Assembly: GCA_036506795.1 (NCBI GenBank)
Contig: DASXRC010000146.1
Location: 1 to 33,546, forward strand
Direction: 5' to 3'
DNA from: DASXRC01 sp036506795
GTDB lineage: Bacteria > Actinomycetota > Actinomycetes > Mycobacteriales > Micromonosporaceae
DNA length: 33,546 nucleotides
The notes beneath the pieces were generated by a model that worked only from the letters and a program-made list of their open reading frames with translations, did no database searches and was not told where the DNA came from. Shown one piece after another: positions 14,493 through 23,990 of the stretch; the first letter of the stretch is position 1; the number at the start of each line of letters is the position of its first letter. The position numbers and the translations under genes are program-made.

Positions 14493-15542
14493 ATGATGCG
14501 CCGCATCGCGTTGCTGGACGCGCCATCCAACCTGGGGCTGCGCCCGCCCACCGAGACGTCCGTGCCCGGCTGTGCGAAGGCGCCCGGCGCGCTGCGCGAT
14601 CATGACCTGGTCGCGCGGCTCGGGGCCCGCGACGCCGGCTGCCTCACGCCGCCGCGGTACGACCCCGGCCAGTGGCGCCCGGGCGACGGCGTGTGCCACG
14701 CGCCGGCGATAGCGGCGTACTCTATGCGGCTCGCCCAGCGGATCGGCGCGATCATCGATGCGGGCGAGTTCCCGCTTGTGCTCGGCGGCGACTGCTCCAT
14801 CCTGCTCGGCTCCGCGCTCGCGATGAACCAGCTGGGCGAGGCGGTCGGCGGCCGGACCGGCCTCGTGTTCGTGGACGGTCACTCGGACTTCCGCCATCCC
14901 GGCAACGCCTCCTACGTCGGGGCTGCCGCCGGCGAGGATCTCGCCCTGGCCACCGGGCGCGGCCAGGGCGACCTCGCGGGCATCGAGGCGCGCCGACCCT
15001 ACTTCCGGGATGCGGACGTGGTCGTACTCGGCATCCGCGGCAACGACGAATACCGGCTCGACCTGCAGGCCGCGGGCATCGTCGCCCGGCCGGTGCCGGC
15101 CCTGCGCGCCGAGGGCGCCGCCCGCACCGCGGGTTGGGCCCGCGAACAGCTCACCGAGTGCGCCGGCTTCTGGGTCCACGTCGATGTCGACGTGCTCGAC
15201 CCCGCGGTGATGCCGGCCGTGGACGCTCCGGAGCCGGGTGGCATCGCCTTCGCCGAGCTGGAGCTGCTGGTCGCCGGTCTGGTCGGCACCCCGGACTGCC
15301 TCGGCCTTGAGCTGACCGTGTTCGACCCGGACTACGATCCGGACGGCGCGTACGCGGCCGAGCTCGCCGCGACGCTCACCGCCGGCCTCGCCCCGCTGCG
15401 CGCGGCCGAGCGGGCGGACGACCCGACCCCGGACCGTACGCCGCGCAGCCGCCAGAAGGCCGGCAAGCCGCCGAAGGCACCGTCGATTCCCGCCGCACGC
15501 GCGGCGACCGAGCGCGCCGCGACGCCGCGAAGTGGTCGGTAG
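14493..15542 (+). CDS. Arginase/agmatinase-family protein with Cys at a metal-ligand position
   Basis: This 349-residue protein has the ureohydrolase fold, which hydrolyses guanidino groups at a two-metal centre. Signature motifs are present: LGGDCS (97-102), VDGHSDF (127-133) and HVDVDVLDP (229-237). Ligands D128, H130, D132, D231 and D233 are kept, but the His of the usual GGDH motif is Cys (C101). The active-site loop LTVFDPDYD (274-282) replaces the more usual EVNP-type pattern. The last about 45 residues form a basic Pro/Ala-rich tail. Two adjacent ATG codons (14493, 14496) are possible starts, and no clear ribosome site is seen, which fits coupling to ybbN 7 bases upstream. The substrate (arginine, agmatine, formiminoglutamate or another) cannot be told from sequence. 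Confidence 0.85.
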   Translation: MMRRIALLDAPSNLGLRPPTETSVPGCAKAPGALRDHDLVARLGARDAGCLTPPRYDPGQWRPGDGVCHAPAIAAYSMRLAQRIGAIIDAGEFPLVLGGDCSILLGSALAMNQLGEAVGGRTGLVFVDGHSDFRHPGNASYVGAAAGEDLALATGRGQGDLAGIEARRPYFRDADVVVLGIRGNDEYRLDLQAAGIVARPVPALRAEGAARTAGWAREQLTECAGFWVHVDVDVLDPAVMPAVDAPEPGGIAFAELELLVAGLVGTPDCLGLELTVFDPDYDPDGAYAAELAATLTAGLAPLRAAERADDPTPDRTPRSRQKAGKPPKAPSIPAARAATERAATPRSGR

Positions 15543-15544
15543 TC

Positions 15545-17473
15545 CTAGCTCAACCGGCGTAGGAACCGCTCGGCGAGGGGCACCGAGCTTGTCGTGCTGT
15601 CGCCGCCGTTCTGGATGAACACGGCGAACGCGAGGTCGCCCTGCCAGCCGACGAACCACGCGTGCGTGTGCGCCGGGTTCCCGTCGTACTCCGCGGTGCC
15701 GGTCTTGCCGTACACCGGCTGCCCCGGCACGTCCGCGAGCGCCTTGCCGGTGCCATACGTGACGACCTCGCGCATCATCGTCTTCAGCGGGTCGACGCTA
15801 CCCGCCTTGAGCCGCGGGCCAGGCTGGGCCGGGCTGCGTGGGGCCGGGTCGACTAGCACGTGCGGCTGCTGCCACTGGCCGTGCGCCACGGCCGCGGCGG
15901 CCGCCGCCATCGCGAGCGGGCTGACCTGCGTGGCGCCCTGCCCGAACGCCGCCATCGCCTGCTCGGCGGCCGCGCCGCCGCTGGACACCTTGCCGGTGAA
16001 CGCGTCGACGCCCAGGTCCCAGGCAGCGCCGAGGCCAAGGCTAGCCCCCGCCTGGGCGAGGCCGTCCGGCCCGAGCTTGGGGGCCAGCGAGGCGAACGCG
16101 GTATTACACGACTTGGCGAAGTCCTCGCGGAACTTCACCGACCCGAGCGCGAAGTCATGAGAGTTCTTGAACGTCTGCCCGCCGACGGTGAGGTTCTTCG
16201 GGCAGGCCACCACGTCGTTCAGGGTCACGGCTCCGTTGTCGAGCAGGCCCAGTGCGCTCACCATCTTGAACGTCGAGCCGGGCGGCACCTGGGCGGTGAA
16301 CGCCAGGTTCTGCGTGCCGCCGCGCGGGCCGTTCGCGACCGCCAGCACCGCACCGTCGCTGACGCGCACGGCGACGACGGCCGCGTTGCGCGTCTCGGGC
16401 GCCAGCGCGGCGTCGGCGGCCCGCTGCACCCGGTCGTCGAGGGTGGACTTCACCGGCGTGCCAGCCTTGGGTTCGGCCGTGAACACCTCGATCTCCGTCA
16501 CCGTCCCGTCCGCGGCCTTCCGCTCGATCACCACGCGTTCGCCCGGTACGCCGCGCAGCCTCTCGTCGTAGCGCTCCTGAAGCCCGCCGTGCCCCACCTT
16601 GTCGCCGGCTCGGTACGTTCCCGGGTTCTTGTCCAGGTCCTCCTTTGTCGCGTCGTCAACGGTGCCCAGCAGCGCCCGGGCGAACTCTCGCGTCGGCGGC
16701 AGATCCCACGTCTCCCGGCGGAACACCGTGCCGGCCAGGTCGTGGATGCGACGCCGAATCTGGTTGTACGCGGGCTCGCGCAGGGCGGCCACGTCCACGA
16801 ACGCGGTGGGGCTGGCCGCCCTCACCCGGGCCGGCAGGTCGCTGAGGTACACGGCTGGGATGGGCAGCGACCGGAACGCCTTGTCCAGCTGCCGCACGAG
16901 GTCCGTCATGTCGGCCACCTGGTTCGGCTGCACGCCGACGACCACCACGGGCCGCGGCTCGAAGATCGGCTGCCCGGCGCCGCCGAGGATCGAGGCTCGG
17001 GTGGCCGGCACGCGGCGTACGGCCAGCTCGTCGCCCACCTCGAGGCCGGTGTTGATGATCGCCGGCTCCCAGATGACGGCCCAGTCATCCGCGAACTTCT
17101 TCAGGCGTACCGTCGTCGGGAACGTCCAGTGGTTGCCGGCCGGCAGCTTCCAGTCGACCTTGACCCGGGCGGTGGCCAGGTTCTTTGTGATCTTTGGGTC
17201 TCCGTCGATGCGCAGGTCCGGCGGGATGTCCCGCAGCTCGCCGGAGAGTGCGCGGATCTCCGCCGCGACCTGGCTGGCGGGCAGCTTGTCCCCGGTGGGC
17301 GCGACAAATCCGACGTTGTCCAGCTTTCCGGTCGGCCACCCGGCGAGGAACGCGTCGAGCGCGCCCTTCGGTCCGTCGTCCTTCGAGCAGCCGGCCAGGG
17401 CGGCCGCTGCGGCGATCAGACAGGCCAGGCCGGTGACGAGTGGCCGAGTCCGGGCGCGTGAGAGCGCGGGCAT
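15545..17473 (-). CDS. Penicillin-binding lipoprotein (class B, MecA-type N-terminal domain)
   Basis: This is a 642-residue DD-transpeptidase that cross-links peptidoglycan outside the membrane. A signal peptide ends in lipobox LAGC (lipidated C29). Residues about 35-145 form an NTF2-like MecA_N domain, followed by the dimerisation/linker region. The transpeptidase domain (about 340-640) carries all three active motifs: S400-T-F-K403, S455-C-N457 and K590-T-G592. The layout matches mycobacterial Rv2864c-type proteins as I recall them. The start ATG 17473 follows GGAGG by 6 bases. It is convergent with the arginase-like gene (stops 2 bases apart) and divergent from glutamate dehydrogenase. The MecA_N layout does not by itself imply beta-lactam resistance. 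Confidence 0.93.
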   Translation of the reverse strand: MPALSRARTRPLVTGLACLIAAAAALAGCSKDDGPKGALDAFLAGWPTGKLDNVGFVAPTGDKLPASQVAAEIRALSGELRDIPPDLRIDGDPKITKNLATARVKVDWKLPAGNHWTFPTTVRLKKFADDWAVIWEPAIINTGLEVGDELAVRRVPATRASILGGAGQPIFEPRPVVVVGVQPNQVADMTDLVRQLDKAFRSLPIPAVYLSDLPARVRAASPTAFVDVAALREPAYNQIRRRIHDLAGTVFRRETWDLPPTREFARALLGTVDDATKEDLDKNPGTYRAGDKVGHGGLQERYDERLRGVPGERVVIERKAADGTVTEIEVFTAEPKAGTPVKSTLDDRVQRAADAALAPETRNAAVVAVRVSDGAVLAVANGPRGGTQNLAFTAQVPPGSTFKMVSALGLLDNGAVTLNDVVACPKNLTVGGQTFKNSHDFALGSVKFREDFAKSCNTAFASLAPKLGPDGLAQAGASLGLGAAWDLGVDAFTGKVSSGGAAAEQAMAAFGQGATQVSPLAMAAAAAAVAHGQWQQPHVLVDPAPRSPAQPGPRLKAGSVDPLKTMMREVVTYGTGKALADVPGQPVYGKTGTAEYDGNPAHTHAWFVGWQGDLAFAVFIQNGGDSTTSSVPLAERFLRRLS

Positions 17474-17551
17474 GCGTCACCTCCGGGAGTCGCTGACGAA
17501 ACTAGTACGCGGGGTCGACTCCGTTCGGCCGAGTTACCGGACGCGGGTGTC

Positions 17552-17621
17552 CGCGATCGCGCGATATTTCCGATTTACCGTGCTCCGGTGTACCCCTGGG
17601 ACACGGCACGGTGTACCACCG
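17552..17621. promoter_or_regulatory. Palindromes in the divergent region of the PBP and gdh genes
   Basis: The 269-base gap holds two overlapping self-complementary decamers, CGCGATCGCG (17552-17561) and ATCGCGCGAT (17556-17565). It also holds CGGTG-TAC-CACCG (17609-17621). The 9-mer CGGTGTACC occurs directly repeated at 17586-17594 and 17609-17617. These are candidate operators for either gene. The regulator is unknown. No convincing -35/-10 pair was found, but TAGTTT on the minus strand, about 40 bases before the PBP start, is a possible -10. Confidence 0.35.
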
Positions 17622-17742
17622 ATCACAGTCGGGATCCGGACCTGGGATGCGTGACCGGCTGAATGGGGAGAGTGGGACGGGTAGGCCCTAGGCTGGTCTG
17701 GAGAGCGAACCCACAGCGCGGTGGGCGAGGGGAGTGGCAGCC

Positions 17743-20700
17743 ATGAAGCGGCCTCCGGCGACGACACCGACCTCCGTCAGGTCAACGGAGTCCGAAGACT
17801 CGACTTCCCCGCCGGGCCGCAGCGCCAGCGAGGCCGCTGCGCGAGCGGCCGACGCCGACGGCAAGACCCCGACCGCGGTCGCGAGCGCGGTGCCCGCCGG
17901 CGGCCGCGTCGACACGCTCAGCGAGGCTCCGCCACCGCTCGCGCCGCAGCCGGACGAGATCGAGGACAGCGAGCTCGACGACGTGGTGCCCAACCTCGAG
18001 CGGCTCGTCGCACAGGCCGTCGCGCTGGCCGGCAAGGACACGGACCTCGCGAGCCTGGTCGATCGGTACTGGCGGTTCGCGCCGGACGAGGAGCTGGTCG
18101 GCTGCAGCGCGGCGGTGATGGTGGCCGCCGCGCGCAGCCATCGGGAGCTGGCCGACCAGCGGGTGCCGGGCGAGCTGAGGCTGCGCATCCAAGAGCCGGA
18201 CGATCAGCACCACACCGTGATCGAGATCGTCACCGACGACATGCCGTTCCTGGTCGACTCGGTCACCGCCCTGCTCACCGCGCACCATCTCGACGTGCAC
18301 CTGCTCGTCCACCCGCTGGTCGTCGTGCGCCGGGAGCCGCTGGGCAAGCTGTCCCATGTCGCGGCCGAGGTCGAGCCCGACGACGCCAAGGACGGCGACC
18401 TGGTCGAGAGCTGGATGCGGATCGAGGTCGACGCCATCCGTGATCCGGCGGCCCGTGACCAGCTGCGGCGTGAGTTGCAGCGCGTGCTCACCGATGTGCG
18501 TGAGGCGGTCGAGGACTGGCCGAAGATGCGTACCCGGGCGCTGTCGCTCGCCGACGAACTGGCCTCGGCGCAGCTGCCGGTGCCGGACAAGGACATCACG
18601 GACTCGGTCGAGCTGTTGCGTTGGCTCGCCGACGACCACTTCACGTTCCTCGGGTACCGGGAATACCGGCTCATCGAGGGTGAGGGGCAGGAGAGGCTGC
18701 TCAAGGCGGTGCTCGGCACCGGGCTGGGCATTCTGCGGCAGGACCAGCCCGAGCCGCGGATCCTCTCCTCGCTGACCCCGGAGGCGTACGAGAAGGTGCT
18801 GGAGAAGCGCCTGCTCATCATCACGAAGGCCAACTCCCGGGCGACCGTGCACCGGTCGGCGTACCTGGACTACATCGGCTTCAAGGTGTTCGACGCCGAC
18901 GGCAACGTGGTTGGGGAACGACGCTTCCTGGGCCTGTTCTCCAGCGCCGCGTACCGGACCAGCGTGCAGGAGCTGCCGGTGGTCAAGCGCAAGGTCGCCG
19001 AGGTGCTCGCGCGCTCGGGGCTGTCGCCCCGCAGCCACTCCGGCAAGGATCTAATGGAGATCCTCGAGACGTACCCCCGGGACGAGCTGTTCCAGATCAA
19101 GACGGACGACCTGTACCACGCCGTCATCGGGGTGCTGCGCATGGCCGGCCGGCGCCAGCTGCGGGTGTTCCTGCGCCGCGACGGCTACGGCCGGTTCATC
19201 TCCTGCCTGATCTACCTGCCCCGCGACCGGTTCACCACCCAGAACCGGCTGCGGATGCAGGAGATCCTGCTGGCCGAGCTGAACGGCGTCGGGGTCGACT
19301 ACACCACCCGGGTCACCGAGTCGACGCTCGCGCGCGTGCACTTCATTGTGCGCACGGATCCGACCAACCCGCCGCGGCACATCGACGCGGACGACCTGGC
19401 CGAGCAGCTCGCCGACGCGACCCGGCTGTGGGAGGACGACTTCCGGCTCGTGCTCGAACGCAAGCTCGGCGACGAGCAGGCCAAGAAGCTGTTCCAGCGG
19501 TACGCGGACGCGCTGCCGGACGTGTACAAGGACGAGCACACGCCGTACGAGGCGGTCAAGGACCTCGCGAAGCTGGAGCTGCTCGAGGAGCCCGGCCAGC
19601 TGGAGATGCACCTGTTCCGCAAGCGCGCGGACGACCTCAACGTGCGGTTCAAGGTCTTCCGGTACGGCGAGCCGATGGTGCTCTCGGCCGTGCTGCCCGT
19701 GCTGCACTCGCTCGGCGTACGGGTCGTGGACGAGCACCCGTACACGGTGCGGCGCGAGGACGGCACCATCTACCTCTACGACTTCGGGCTACAACTGCCC
19801 GCCGACGCGCACGAGCTGACCGAGGTGCGCCCGCATGTGGAGAACGCCTTCTCCTCGACCTGGCGCGGCGAGTCCGAAGTGGACCAGTTCAACCAGCTCG
19901 TGCTGCGCGGCGGACTCACCTGGCGCCAGGTCGTCGTGCTGCGCGCGTACGCGAAGTACCTGCGCCAGGCCGGGACGGTCTTCTCCCAGAACTACATGGA
20001 GGGCACGCTCAACGCCTACCCGGGCATCACCGCCCTGCTGGTAGCGCTGTTCGAAACCAGGTTCTCGCCGCACCTCGGGCTGTCCGAGTCGGATCGTGCC
20101 CTGCAGAGCAAGGAGCTGGTGACCGCGGTCCAACGCCAGCTCGACCAGGTGGCGAGCCTCGACCAGGACCGCATCCTGCGGGCGTACCTGACGCTGATCC
20201 AGGCCACGCTGCGGACGAGCTTCTACCAGCGATCGTCTTCGTTGGATGGCACAGCCGGCCGGCCTAAGCCGTACGTGGCGTTCAAGTTGGACCCGCAGTC
20301 GATCCCGGAGCTGCCCGCGCCGCGCCCGCGGTACGAGATCTTCGTGTACTCGCCGAGGTTCGAGGGCGTACACCTGCGGTTCGGCGCGGTGGCCCGCGGC
20401 GGCCTGCGCTGGTCGGATCGCCGGGAGGACTTCCGCACCGAGGTGCTCGGCTTGGTCAAGGCCCAGATGGTGAAGAACGCGGTGATCGTGCCGGTGGGGG
20501 CGAAGGGCGGGTTCGTGCTCAAGGGTGCGCCGCCGCCGAGCGAACGGGACGCGTACCTCGCCGAGGGCGTGACCCGGTACAAGCAGTTCATCTGCGCGCT
20601 GCTGGACGTCACCGACAACATCGCCGGCGGCCGGATCGTGCCGCCGACCGACGTGGTGCGCCACGACGGCGACGACCCGTACCTGGTGGTCGCCGCGGAC

Positions 20701-22806
20701 AAGGGCACCGCCACCTTCTCCGACATCGCCAACGAGATCTCGAAGGCGTACGGGTTCTGGCTCGGCGACGCGTTCGCGTCGGGTGGGTCCGCCGGGTACG
20801 ACCACAAGAAGATGGGCATCACCGCGCGCGGCGCCTGGGAGTCGGTCAAGCGGCACTTCCGCGACATCGACGTCGACACCCAGAGCGAGGACTTCACCGT
20901 CGTGGGCATCGGCGACATGTCCGGGGACGTGTTCGGCAACGGGATGCTGCTATCGGAGCACGTCCGGCTGGTCGCCGCGTTCGACCACCGGCACATCTTC
21001 GTCGACCCGAACCCGGACGCCGCGACGTCCTATGTGGAGCGTAAACGCCTGTTCGAGCTGCCGCGCTCGTCCTGGGCCGACTACGACAGCGCGCTCATCT
21101 CCGCCGGCGGCGGCGTGTTCCCGCGTACGGCCAAGTCGATTCCGATCTCGCCGGAGATGCGGTCGGCGCTGGGCATCGCGGAAGAGACCACGGCGATGGC
21201 ACCCCACGAGCTGATGAACGCGATGCTCCAGGCGCCGGCGGATCTGCTGTGGGTCGGCGGCATCGGCACGTACGTCAAGGCGGCGACCGAGTCGCACCCC
21301 GAGGTGGGCGACAAGGCCAACGACGCGATCCGGGTCAACGGCAAGCAGCTGCGGGTCAAGGTCGTCGGTGAGGGCGGCAACCTCGGCCTGACCCAGCGCG
21401 GCCGAATCGAGTACGCCCTCGAGGGCGGCCGGATCTGCACCGACTTCATCGACAACTCGGCCGGCGTGGACACGTCCGACCACGAGGTGAACATCAAGAT
21501 CCTGCTCGGCGGCGCGGTCGCCGACGGCGAGCTGACCGGCGCGGAACGGGACGAGTTACTGGCCGAGATGACCGACGAGGTCGCCGAGCTCGTGCTGCGG
21601 GACAACTACGACCAGGCGTGCGCGCTGGGCAACGCCCGCGCACAGTCGCGGTCCCTGCTGCCGGTGCACCGGCGGATGTTGTCCGACTTCGAGCGTCGCG
21701 GGCAGCTCAACCGCGCGCTCGAGGCTCTGCCGACCGACGAGGAGCTGCAGGTCCGGGGCGAGTCCGGTCAGGGCCTCACCTCGCCCGAGTTCGCCGTGCT
21801 GCTCGCGTACGTCAAGATCGTGCTCAAGCGCGAGATCCTCGACTCCGGGCTCGCCGACGACGAGTGGACCTACGACGTGCTGGCCGACTACTTCCCGAGT
21901 CCGCTGCGGGAACGGTGCGGCGACCGGATGGCCGGCCACCGGCTGCGTCGCGAGATCATCACCAACTCGCTCGTGAACGAGGGCGTCAACCGCGGCGGCA
22001 CGTCGTTCGTGTACCGCACGGTGGAGGAGACGGGCGCGTCCCCGGCGGATGTCGTCCGGGCGTACCTGGTCGTGCGCGACGTGTTCGGGCTGCGCGAGCT
22101 GTGGCGGACGATCGAGTCCCTGGACAACCGGGTCTCGACCGAGGCGCAGACCGCGCTCTACCTGGAGACCCGCCGGCTGCTGGACCGGGCGGTGCGCTGG
22201 CTGGTGTCGTCGCGGCGGGCGCCCATGGACGTGCCCGGGGAGATCGCCAAGCTCGGTCCCGGCGTGAACCGGCTGCTGCCCGAGCTCGGCACGCTGTTCC
22301 AGGGCTCGGAGCGGCAAGCGCTGCGCGAGCACGCCGACGCGCTCGTCGCGCAAGGCATCCCGGAGGACGTGTCGGACTGGGCCACTCGCCTGTTCTACAG
22401 CTTCGGCCTCCTAGACATCGTCGAGACGGCCGCGCAGACCGACCGCGACGTGAGCGAGGTCGCCGGCGTCTACTTCGTGCTCTCCGACCGGTTCCGGGTC
22501 GACGACCTGCTCTCCAGGATCTCCGAGTTGCCGCGGCACGACCGGTGGCAGACGCTGGCCCGGATGGCTTTGCGATACGACCTGTACGCCGCGCTCGCCG
22601 CGCTCACCGCGGAGGTGCTCACCGCCACGTCCGCCGACCTCTCGGCGGAGGATCGGGTGTACGAGTGGGAGCAGGTCAACGCCTCGTCGATCCTGCGTAC
22701 GCGCAACGCGATAGGGGAGTTCGACGAGTCGCGGGCCGACCTCGCGCCGCTGTCGGTGCTGCTGCGCCAGATCCGTACGCTGGTCCGCACCTCCGCGGCC
22801 CGGTGA
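17743..22806 (+). CDS. gdh: NAD-specific glutamate dehydrogenase, 180-kDa class
   Basis: This 1687-residue enzyme oxidatively deaminates glutamate to 2-oxoglutarate and ammonia using NAD. It belongs to the large L_180 class found in streptomycetes, mycobacteria and pseudomonads. A disordered acidic/Pro-rich start (1-75) is followed by ACT-like regulatory segments (VTDDMPFLVDSVTALLT, about 165-181). The catalytic domain contains AKGGFVLKG with a Lys at 921 and RGGLRWSDRREDFRTE. A nucleotide-binding segment VGIGDMSGDVFGNG begins at 1054, followed by a long helical C-terminal region. ATG 17743 is chosen because GGGGAG lies 8 bases upstream. The GTG at 17734 overlaps that site. Relatives are controlled allosterically by amino acids and, in mycobacteria, by GarA. 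Neither can be read here. Confidence 0.95.
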   Translation: MKRPPATTPTSVRSTESEDSTSPPGRSASEAAARAADADGKTPTAVASAVPAGGRVDTLSEAPPPLAPQPDEIEDSELDDVVPNLERLVAQAVALAGKDTDLASLVDRYWRFAPDEELVGCSAAVMVAAARSHRELADQRVPGELRLRIQEPDDQHHTVIEIVTDDMPFLVDSVTALLTAHHLDVHLLVHPLVVVRREPLGKLSHVAAEVEPDDAKDGDLVESWMRIEVDAIRDPAARDQLRRELQRVLTDVREAVEDWPKMRTRALSLADELASAQLPVPDKDITDSVELLRWLADDHFTFLGYREYRLIEGEGQERLLKAVLGTGLGILRQDQPEPRILSSLTPEAYEKVLEKRLLIITKANSRATVHRSAYLDYIGFKVFDADGNVVGERRFLGLFSSAAYRTSVQELPVVKRKVAEVLARSGLSPRSHSGKDLMEILETYPRDELFQIKTDDLYHAVIGVLRMAGRRQLRVFLRRDGYGRFISCLIYLPRDRFTTQNRLRMQEILLAELNGVGVDYTTRVTESTLARVHFIVRTDPTNPPRHIDADDLAEQLADATRLWEDDFRLVLERKLGDEQAKKLFQRYADALPDVYKDEHTPYEAVKDLAKLELLEEPGQLEMHLFRKRADDLNVRFKVFRYGEPMVLSAVLPVLHSLGVRVVDEHPYTVRREDGTIYLYDFGLQLPADAHELTEVRPHVENAFSSTWRGESEVDQFNQLVLRGGLTWRQVVVLRAYAKYLRQAGTVFSQNYMEGTLNAYPGITALLVALFETRFSPHLGLSESDRALQSKELVTAVQRQLDQVASLDQDRILRAYLTLIQATLRTSFYQRSSSLDGTAGRPKPYVAFKLDPQSIPELPAPRPRYEIFVYSPRFEGVHLRFGAVARGGLRWSDRREDFRTEVLGLVKAQMVKNAVIVPVGAKGGFVLKGAPPPSERDAYLAEGVTRYKQFICALLDVTDNIAGGRIVPPTDVVRHDGDDPYLVVAADKGTATFSDIANEISKAYGFWLGDAFASGGSAGYDHKKMGITARGAWESVKRHFRDIDVDTQSEDFTVVGIGDMSGDVFGNGMLLSEHVRLVAAFDHRHIFVDPNPDAATSYVERKRLFELPRSSWADYDSALISAGGGVFPRTAKSIPISPEMRSALGIAEETTAMAPHELMNAMLQAPADLLWVGGIGTYVKAATESHPEVGDKANDAIRVNGKQLRVKVVGEGGNLGLTQRGRIEYALEGGRICTDFIDNSAGVDTSDHEVNIKILLGGAVADGELTGAERDELLAEMTDEVAELVLRDNYDQACALGNARAQSRSLLPVHRRMLSDFERRGQLNRALEALPTDEELQVRGESGQGLTSPEFAVLLAYVKIVLKREILDSGLADDEWTYDVLADYFPSPLRERCGDRMAGHRLRREIITNSLVNEGVNRGGTSFVYRTVEETGASPADVVRAYLVVRDVFGLRELWRTIESLDNRVSTEAQTALYLETRRLLDRAVRWLVSSRRAPMDVPGEIAKLGPGVNRLLPELGTLFQGSERQALREHADALVAQGIPEDVSDWATRLFYSFGLLDIVETAAQTDRDVSEVAGVYFVLSDRFRVDDLLSRISELPRHDRWQTLARMALRYDLYAALAALTAEVLTATSADLSAEDRVYEWEQVNASSILRTRNAIGEFDESRADLAPLSVLLRQIRTLVRTSAAR

Positions 22807-22834
22807 CTGGCCCTCGCTCCGCCCGGGCGGCTCG

Positions 22835-22848
22835 CGCCGCTCGCGGCG
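22835..22848. terminator. Short GC hairpin between convergent gdh and TetR genes
   Basis: CGCCG-CTCG-CGGCG forms a 5-bp stem with a 4-base loop directly abutting the TetR stop codon. It lies in the 42-base gap where transcription from both sides should end. There is no T-tract, so the call is weak. Confidence 0.35.
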
Positions 22849-23556
22849 TCAGGCGCGGAGGGCGCGGATCAGGTCGATTACCTCGCGGACGACCGGGCGT
22901 ACCACGCGCATCCGGGCGAGCGACAGTGCCCGGTCGATCAGTGGTACCACGCGGTCGATGAGCAGCCGGGTCTTGGCCTGCCCCGGTGAGCGGTCGTGCA
23001 CCCAGTAGAGGATCACGCCCAGGTACGCGAGCCAGAGCAGCTCGGGCAGGTCGTCGCGCAGGTCGGCGGGTACCTTCGCGGTGGAACCCTCGACCACCTC
23101 GCGGAACAGCGCGATGGACGCGTCCCGCGCCGGGGCCGACTCGGCGGAGAACGGGCTCAGCGGCGAGCTCGGCTCCGCCGCGGTCTTGAAGAAGGTGGCG
23201 GCGAACGCGTGGTAGGGATCGTTCGCCTCGATGCCCGCGTGCAGGGTGCCGCGCAGCCGGGCCGCGAAGTCGGTCTCTGTTGCGAGCACGCGCGCGGCCG
23301 CCCGGCGGTGCTGCACCTGAGAACCTGAGTAGAACTCCTGGATCAGGTGTTCCTTCGAGTCGAAGTAGTAGTACGCGTTGCCGAGCGCGACGCCGGCCTC
23401 CTGAGCGATCGCACGCATCGTCGTCTGTGCGTACCCGCGCTCGCGGAACAGCCGCATCGCGGTGTCGAGGATCAACTGCTTGGTTTCCTCGCCGCGGGGG
23501 CGCGGCCGCGGGCGGTCAGCAGGCGCTGCGGTCGTCGGCGCAGTTGGCTCGGTCAT
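22849..23556 (-). CDS. TetR-family transcriptional regulator (probable autorepressor)
   Basis: This 235-residue protein has an Arg/Pro-rich N-terminal arm (1-22), a TetR DNA-binding domain (about 25-75) with helix-turn-helix TTMRAIAQEAGVALGNAYYY (45-64), and a helical ligand domain. ATG 23556 is used. A frame upstream stays open but reads as Arg-rich sequence inside the neighbouring gene. Its start overlaps the end of the DUF393 gene by 41 bases, placing it third in a minus-strand operon. The two TTGAAC/GTTCAA palindromes at the operon promoter are the obvious targets, so negative autoregulation is inferred. The ligand is unknown. Confidence 0.88.
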   Translation of the reverse strand: MTEPTAPTTAAPADRPRPRPRGEETKQLILDTAMRLFRERGYAQTTMRAIAQEAGVALGNAYYYFDSKEHLIQEFYSGSQVQHRRAAARVLATETDFAARLRGTLHAGIEANDPYHAFAATFFKTAAEPSSPLSPFSAESAPARDASIALFREVVEGSTAKVPADLRDDLPELLWLAYLGVILYWVHDRSPGQAKTRLLIDRVVPLIDRALSLARMRVVRPVVREVIDLIRALRA

Positions 23557-23980
23557 CACGATCACCGTACTGAGTTCCGGCCGCCCGGTCGCGGGTGCGT
23601 TCCCGCACCGTCGCCGCGGCCGCGACCGCCCGTCGAGCCAGCGGCAGCAGGTGCGGCTGCGCGAGGTGGTCGGCCAGCTCGCGGTACCCAGCAAGTGCCC
23701 AGAGGCAGGCCAGCCAGGCCGCGTCGCCGACGTACACGTCGCCGCTGTCGGCCACGACCGTGATGTCGCGCAGGGTCTCGTCGTGGTCCAGGCCGGGGAA
23801 GCGGCGCCGGGCCTCCTCGGACCCGGCCGGCACGAAGGTGAGCGGCACGAGCTGGACCCGCGACTCGAGCCAATGACGTGCCGAGCGGCACAGCGCGCAG
23901 CCCGCGTCGTACAGCACGGTGAGGCTCCGGACGGCCTCGCCCACCCCGAGCTGGGCGAGGCCGTCGTGATCGCTCGTCAC
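23516..23980 (-). CDS. DUF393 (DCC-family) thiol-disulfide oxidoreductase-like protein
   Basis: This is a 154-residue protein of the DCC family, named for the motif seen here as VLYDAGCALC (C28, C31), a thioredoxin-like CxxC at the end of the first strand. The rest fits the family: a short helix (RSARHWLESR), then VQLVPLTFVPAG, and VVADSGDVYVGDAAWLA, the family's buried strand and loop. The GTG start at 23980 follows GAGG by 9 bases. The frame upstream is open but overlaps the membrane-protein gene. The gene lies 10 bases after the membrane-protein stop and overlaps the TetR start, so all three are one transcript. The reaction and partner are not established for the family. Confidence 0.85.
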   Translation of the reverse strand: MTSDHDGLAQLGVGEAVRSLTVLYDAGCALCRSARHWLESRVQLVPLTFVPAGSEEARRRFPGLDHDETLRDITVVADSGDVYVGDAAWLACLWALAGYRELADHLAQPHLLPLARRAVAAAATVRERTRDRAAGTQYGDRDDRANCADDRSAC

Positions 23981-23990
23981 GGCCGCCGCC

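Noticed and set aside
15860..17461. Plus-strand 533-codon frame opposite the penicillin-binding lipoprotein
   Set aside because: The minus strand encodes a complete class B PBP with lipobox and all three active-site motifs; the opposite frame has no recognisable domain.
17734..17742. GTG 17734 as start of glutamate dehydrogenase
   Set aside because: It lies within the best ribosome site (GGGGAG), which is correctly spaced for ATG 17743.
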